From contig CAZFOR010000005.1 of NCBI GenBank assembly GCA_964520895.1, forward strand, positions 1 to 55,890: a stretch of 55,890 nucleotides of DNA, given 5' to 3'. Under the pieces are notes generated by a model. It made no database searches. It was not told the DNA's origin and saw nothing but the letters and a program-made list of their open reading frames with translations. Source of the DNA: SIG350 sp964520895 (GTDB taxonomy: Bacteria; Bacillota; Clostridia; TANB77; SIG350). Made by a program: the position numbers and the translations under genes. Of this stretch, positions 53,278-55,890 are shown one piece after another; the first letter of the stretch is position 1, and every line of letters starts with the position of its first letter.

Positions 53278-53577
53278 TTAACCCATTCTTATATTAAAAT
53301 TTATTACTGGTAATATAGCAAATGCTAATACATTAATAATTGCTGTAATTATTAGAAATATAATCATTTTTTTAATCTTTTTCTTTTTTAATTGTATGTC
53401 TTTTTCAGATAAAGCACGTATGCAAATAATTATTGAAATAACTATTAACACTATTGAAAGCGGTATACAAATTGTTTGTATCATTCCTACTGTTCTTAAA
53501 TTTACAATATCTTCACTAACAAGTGATATACCATCAGTTGGGTTTTGAGGCATTTCCTGTGGTAACATTTCATCCAT
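53278..53577 (-). CDS. Small two-helix membrane protein, 99 aa
   Basis: Two hydrophobic helices (about residues 33-54 and 70-92) are separated by a very basic loop (KKKKIKKM), with an acidic, Pro-rich N-terminal part. No family recognised. The start at 53577 is 9 bases after GGGAAGG, better than the ATG at 53586, which touches it. It follows glyS after 15 bp, so it is likely co-transcribed. Confidence 0.65.
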   Translation of the reverse strand: MDEMLPQEMPQNPTDGISLVSEDIVNLRTVGMIQTICIPLSIVLIVISIIICIRALSEKDIQLKKKKIKKMIIFLIITAIINVLAFAILPVINFNIRMG

Positions 53578-53592
53578 AATATTCATCCTTCC

Positions 53593-54978
53593 CTATATTT
53601 CAATTCTTTTAGAAATATATTCTTCTAATTCATCAATTTTAATTCTAATCTGCTCCATTGAATCTCTATCTCTAACAGTTACACAGTTATCAGTTTCTGT
53701 TTCAAAATCAACAGTAATGCAATATGGTGTTCCAATTTCATCTTGTCTTCTATATCTTTTACCAATACTACCGGCTTCATCATAATCTAAATTAAATTTA
53801 GTTGATAATTTATCAAATATTTCAGTTGATTTTTCACTTAACTTTTTAGATAATGGTAAAATACATGCTTTAAATGGTGCAAGAGCTGGATGTAATCTAA
53901 GTACAGTTCTTGTATCCCCTTCTGCTATTTCTTCTTCATCATATGCATCACATAATGTAACTAAGAATATTCTATCAACACCAACAGCTGGCTCAACACA
54001 ATAAGGAATATACCTTTCATTAGTTTCAGGGTCTAAATATGTTAAATCTTCTTTTGATGCTTCCATATGCCTTTTTAAATCATAATCAGTTCTATCTGCA
54101 ATACCCCAAAGTTCACCCCAACCAAATGGGAATAAGTATTCAATATCTGTTGTACCTTTACTATAAAAAGATAATTCTTCTTTTGAATGTTCTCTCATAC
54201 GTAAATTTTCTTCTTTTATGCCTAATTTTAATAACCAATTTTTGCAGAAATCTTTCCAATATTCATACCACTCTATGTCTGTTCCTGGTTTGCAGAAAAA
54301 CTCTAATTCCATTTGTTCAAATTCACGTGTTCTAAATATAAAATTACCTGGTGTAATTTCATTTCTAAAAGAACGACCCATTTGTCCGATACCCATTGGC
54401 ATTTTCTTTCTTGTTGTTCTTTGTACATTTTTAAAATTAACAAACATACCTTGTGCAGTTTCTGGTCTCAAATACACTTCTGATTTTGCATCTTCTGTAA
54501 CACCCATAAATGTTTTAAACATTAAATTAAATTTACGAATATCTGTAAAATCCAATTTACCACAATTAGGACAAGTAATATTATTTTCCTTAATATACTC
54601 TACTAATTGCTCACTAGTCCAACCATCTAATCCAGAAATATCTTTACCATTGGCAAATCCCCATTCTTCAATTATCTTATCAGCTCTATGTCTTGTTTTA
54701 CATGCTCTACAATCAATTAGTGGATCACTAAACCCACCTACGTGACCTGTAGTTACCCATACTTGTGGATTCATAATAATTGCTGCATCTATACCAACAT
54801 TATACTTTGTTTCTTTTATGAATTTCTTCCACCAAATATCTTTGATATTCTTTTTAAGTTCTGCACCTAATGGGCCATAATCCCAAGTATTTGCAAGTCC
54901 TCCATAAATTTCTGATCCTGGATATACAAAACCTCTTGTTTTACATAATCCAACAATCTTTTCCATTGTCTTTTCCAT
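53593..54978 (-). CDS. glyS: Glycyl-tRNA synthetase, dimeric (alpha2) type
   Basis: GlyRS charges tRNA(Gly). The single-chain class II form of 461 aa is present, not the glyQ/glyS two-subunit form. Class II motifs: motif 2 region FRNEITPGNFIFRTREFEQME, motif 3 region VGVDRIFLVTL. A zinc-ribbon-like CPNCGKLDFTD insertion is seen. The start at 54978 (MEKTMEKIVGLC) is 7 bases from GGGGGT; a longer in-frame start at 55059 would lie inside the T-box and is rejected. Expression is controlled by the upstream T-box. Confidence 0.97.
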   Translation of the reverse strand: MEKTMEKIVGLCKTRGFVYPGSEIYGGLANTWDYGPLGAELKKNIKDIWWKKFIKETKYNVGIDAAIIMNPQVWVTTGHVGGFSDPLIDCRACKTRHRADKIIEEWGFANGKDISGLDGWTSEQLVEYIKENNITCPNCGKLDFTDIRKFNLMFKTFMGVTEDAKSEVYLRPETAQGMFVNFKNVQRTTRKKMPMGIGQMGRSFRNEITPGNFIFRTREFEQMELEFFCKPGTDIEWYEYWKDFCKNWLLKLGIKEENLRMREHSKEELSFYSKGTTDIEYLFPFGWGELWGIADRTDYDLKRHMEASKEDLTYLDPETNERYIPYCVEPAVGVDRIFLVTLCDAYDEEEIAEGDTRTVLRLHPALAPFKACILPLSKKLSEKSTEIFDKLSTKFNLDYDEAGSIGKRYRRQDEIGTPYCITVDFETETDNCVTVRDRDSMEQIRIKIDELEEYISKRIEI

Positions 54979-55007
54979 AAAAAATACCCCCTTTTTTATT
55001 TTGGGAT

Positions 55008-55216
55008 AAAAAAATACTTTCATCCCAATATTTAAAATATAGGGACGAAAGTATGACACTTCCGCGGTTCCACCCTAGTTGATAAGATTATTCTTACCCA
55101 CTTTAAGTTTTAGTTTGCTCAAAAGTTCCTTCATTAATATATGATATTAGTTTACACCTAACACTAACTCTCTATAACCAATTTATTAATTACTATTCTT
55201 CATCATTGCAATATTA
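55008..55216 (-). promoter_or_regulatory. T-box riboswitch leader of glyS
   Basis: The conserved T-box sequence is present on the - strand (AGGGTGGAACCGCGG, 55076-55062), as are the AGAGAG stem-I element and a terminator stem (ATACTTTCGTCCC with GGGATGAAAGTAT, 55054-55014) followed by TTTTTTT. Uncharged tRNA(Gly) would bind and favour read-through. The specifier may be GGA, in GAAGGAACTTTTGAGC, which would read tRNA(Gly) UCC; this is tentative. Confidence 0.9.
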
Positions 55217-55223
55217 TACTAAT

Positions 55224-55252
55224 ATATTAACACTAACTTTTATTTGTGTCAA
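55224..55252 (-). promoter_or_regulatory. Promoter of the T-box/glyS transcript
   Basis: On the - strand: TTGACA (55252-55247), 17-bp spacer, TAATAT (55229-55224). Confidence 0.65.
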
Positions 55253-55292
55253 GAAAATTATAATTAGATTAAGGCAATCGCATAAAAAAATA

Positions 55293-55811
55293 TTAACAAT
55301 ACTGACTAGGTATAATTTCAAATATTAGTCTCTCAATATTCGAAAAATCAAGTATATATCTAGTCATTTTTTTCTTTAATGTAACATTTTCACCAAACGA
55401 TTTATCTAATCTTGCTAAATTAAAAACAATTTTCCTTATTATTGACAAATTCTCAATAGAATTTCCTACTTTGCTTGTACTATGGTCTTCATCTAAAATT
55501 ACATCTAATCTCCAATGCAAACTTGTCTCTATTTTCCAATGACTTCTTGTAGCTTCTTCAAATGTTTGCAAATCTATCTTTTTACTAATTATATAATAAT
55601 AATTTTCTTGTGTTTTTTTACCTTTTTCTTCTTTGAATATTTTTACCATTCCTATTGCTTTTACACTTTTCCATTTCTTCTTATCTCTTATTATTTTTAC
55701 TTCATAAGATAAATAGTATTCTCTATATTCAATTCTTCCATGTTCCTTTTCTGGATATGTTTTGTAATATGCTATATCTAAATTTTCCTCTTTATTTAAT
55801 GTATGTGTCAA
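55293..55811 (-). mobile_element. ISAs1-family transposase remnant, N-terminus missing
   Basis: The 172 readable residues match the C-terminal half of ISAs1-type DDE transposases: KEHGRIEYREYYLS, then RSHWKIETSLHWRLDVILDE with the conserved HW..E, and STSKVGNSIENLSIIRKIVF. Full-length members have roughly 370 residues. Going upstream the frame meets a stop at about 55843 after only a few codons, so the first half is absent and this copy is inactive. No inverted repeat end could be fixed. It is placed as a mobile-element scar between glyS and the window edge. Confidence 0.8.
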
Positions 55812-55890
55812 GTAAATGTAGGCAATTTTTTTTGTTTTTTTTTACAATCTAATATTTATTTTTAAGCATGCTTCTCAAATGTAGCTTAAT

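Noticed and set aside
54218..54745. 175-aa + strand frame inside glyS
   Set aside because: Antisense to the intact GlyRS core, no ribosome site.
1..55890. CRISPR array, rRNA, tRNA, prophage or biosynthetic cluster
   Set aside because: No spaced direct repeats, no tRNA cloverleaf ends, no rRNA motifs and no phage structural genes were seen; the only mobile remnant is the ISAs1 fragment at the right edge.

Overview
The window is very AT-rich single-chromosome DNA from an endospore-forming, anaerobic-type member of the Clostridia (Bacillota). The phylum call rests on the gene set seen here: the sporulation genes dpaA, gpr, sigH and an intact sigK, a T-box in front of glyS, a LexA/YneA-type SOS cassette, GatCAB, AGGAGG-type ribosome sites and almost exclusive use of AT-rich codons. 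Two runs of exactly 100 N (39683-39782 and 43863-43962) show that this is a draft scaffold. No rRNA, tRNA, CRISPR array or prophage is visible. The only transposase is a truncated ISAs1-type remnant at the right edge.

Left part, mostly + strand. 1-6.8 kb: ribosome-assembly GTPase rbgA (cut by the window edge), pyrophosphatase, a membrane TPR protein, dpaA, uppP, folD and small membrane proteins. 6.9-10.2 kb: a lone addB, followed by a frame-disrupted Cys-rich gene on the other strand. 10.6-17.4 kb: gatCAB, a 5'-nucleotidase-like gene and a 916-residue polytopic membrane protein. 17.6-25.7 kb: NUDIX, murB, a degenerate YvcK-like protein, a glycogen debranching enzyme, ruvC, holA and gpr. 25.8-27.2 kb: a LexA-controlled yneA-like gene converging on a tyrosine recombinase. 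28-29.8 kb: an MscS channel and a frameshifted VanW lipoprotein.

Middle part, - strand. 29.8-37.2 kb is the translation/transcription operon rimP-nusA-rnpM(ylxR)-infB-rbfA, then nrnA-truB from its own promoter, then a coiled-coil gene of different base composition. sigH lies upstream of rimP. Upstream of sigH is a structured RNA of about 200 nt with its own promoter and U-tail, which I read as a candidate 6S RNA. A radical SAM gene with an N-terminal alpha/beta domain and a terminator-like 5' leader hairpin runs into the first gap.

Right part. 39.8-43.4 kb: cardiolipin synthase, a DUF378 protein, a second small MscS channel and sigK. 43.5 kb: a Phd/YefM antitoxin cut by the second gap. 44.0-49.3 kb: a - strand cluster dxs, U32 peptidase-family protein, ATP-grasp ligase and membrane-anchored polysaccharide-deacetylase-like protein. 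Then come a CBS-pair protein, pyruvate phosphate dikinase, and glyS with its T-box leader.

Points most worth a second look: a 33-nt palindromic element present in two nearly identical copies just upstream of two unrelated genes; the SOS promoter with two LexA boxes; the candidate 6S RNA beside sigH; the YvcK paralogue that has lost its N-terminal motifs; the radical SAM gene at a scaffold gap; and two genes each broken by a single-base frameshift.
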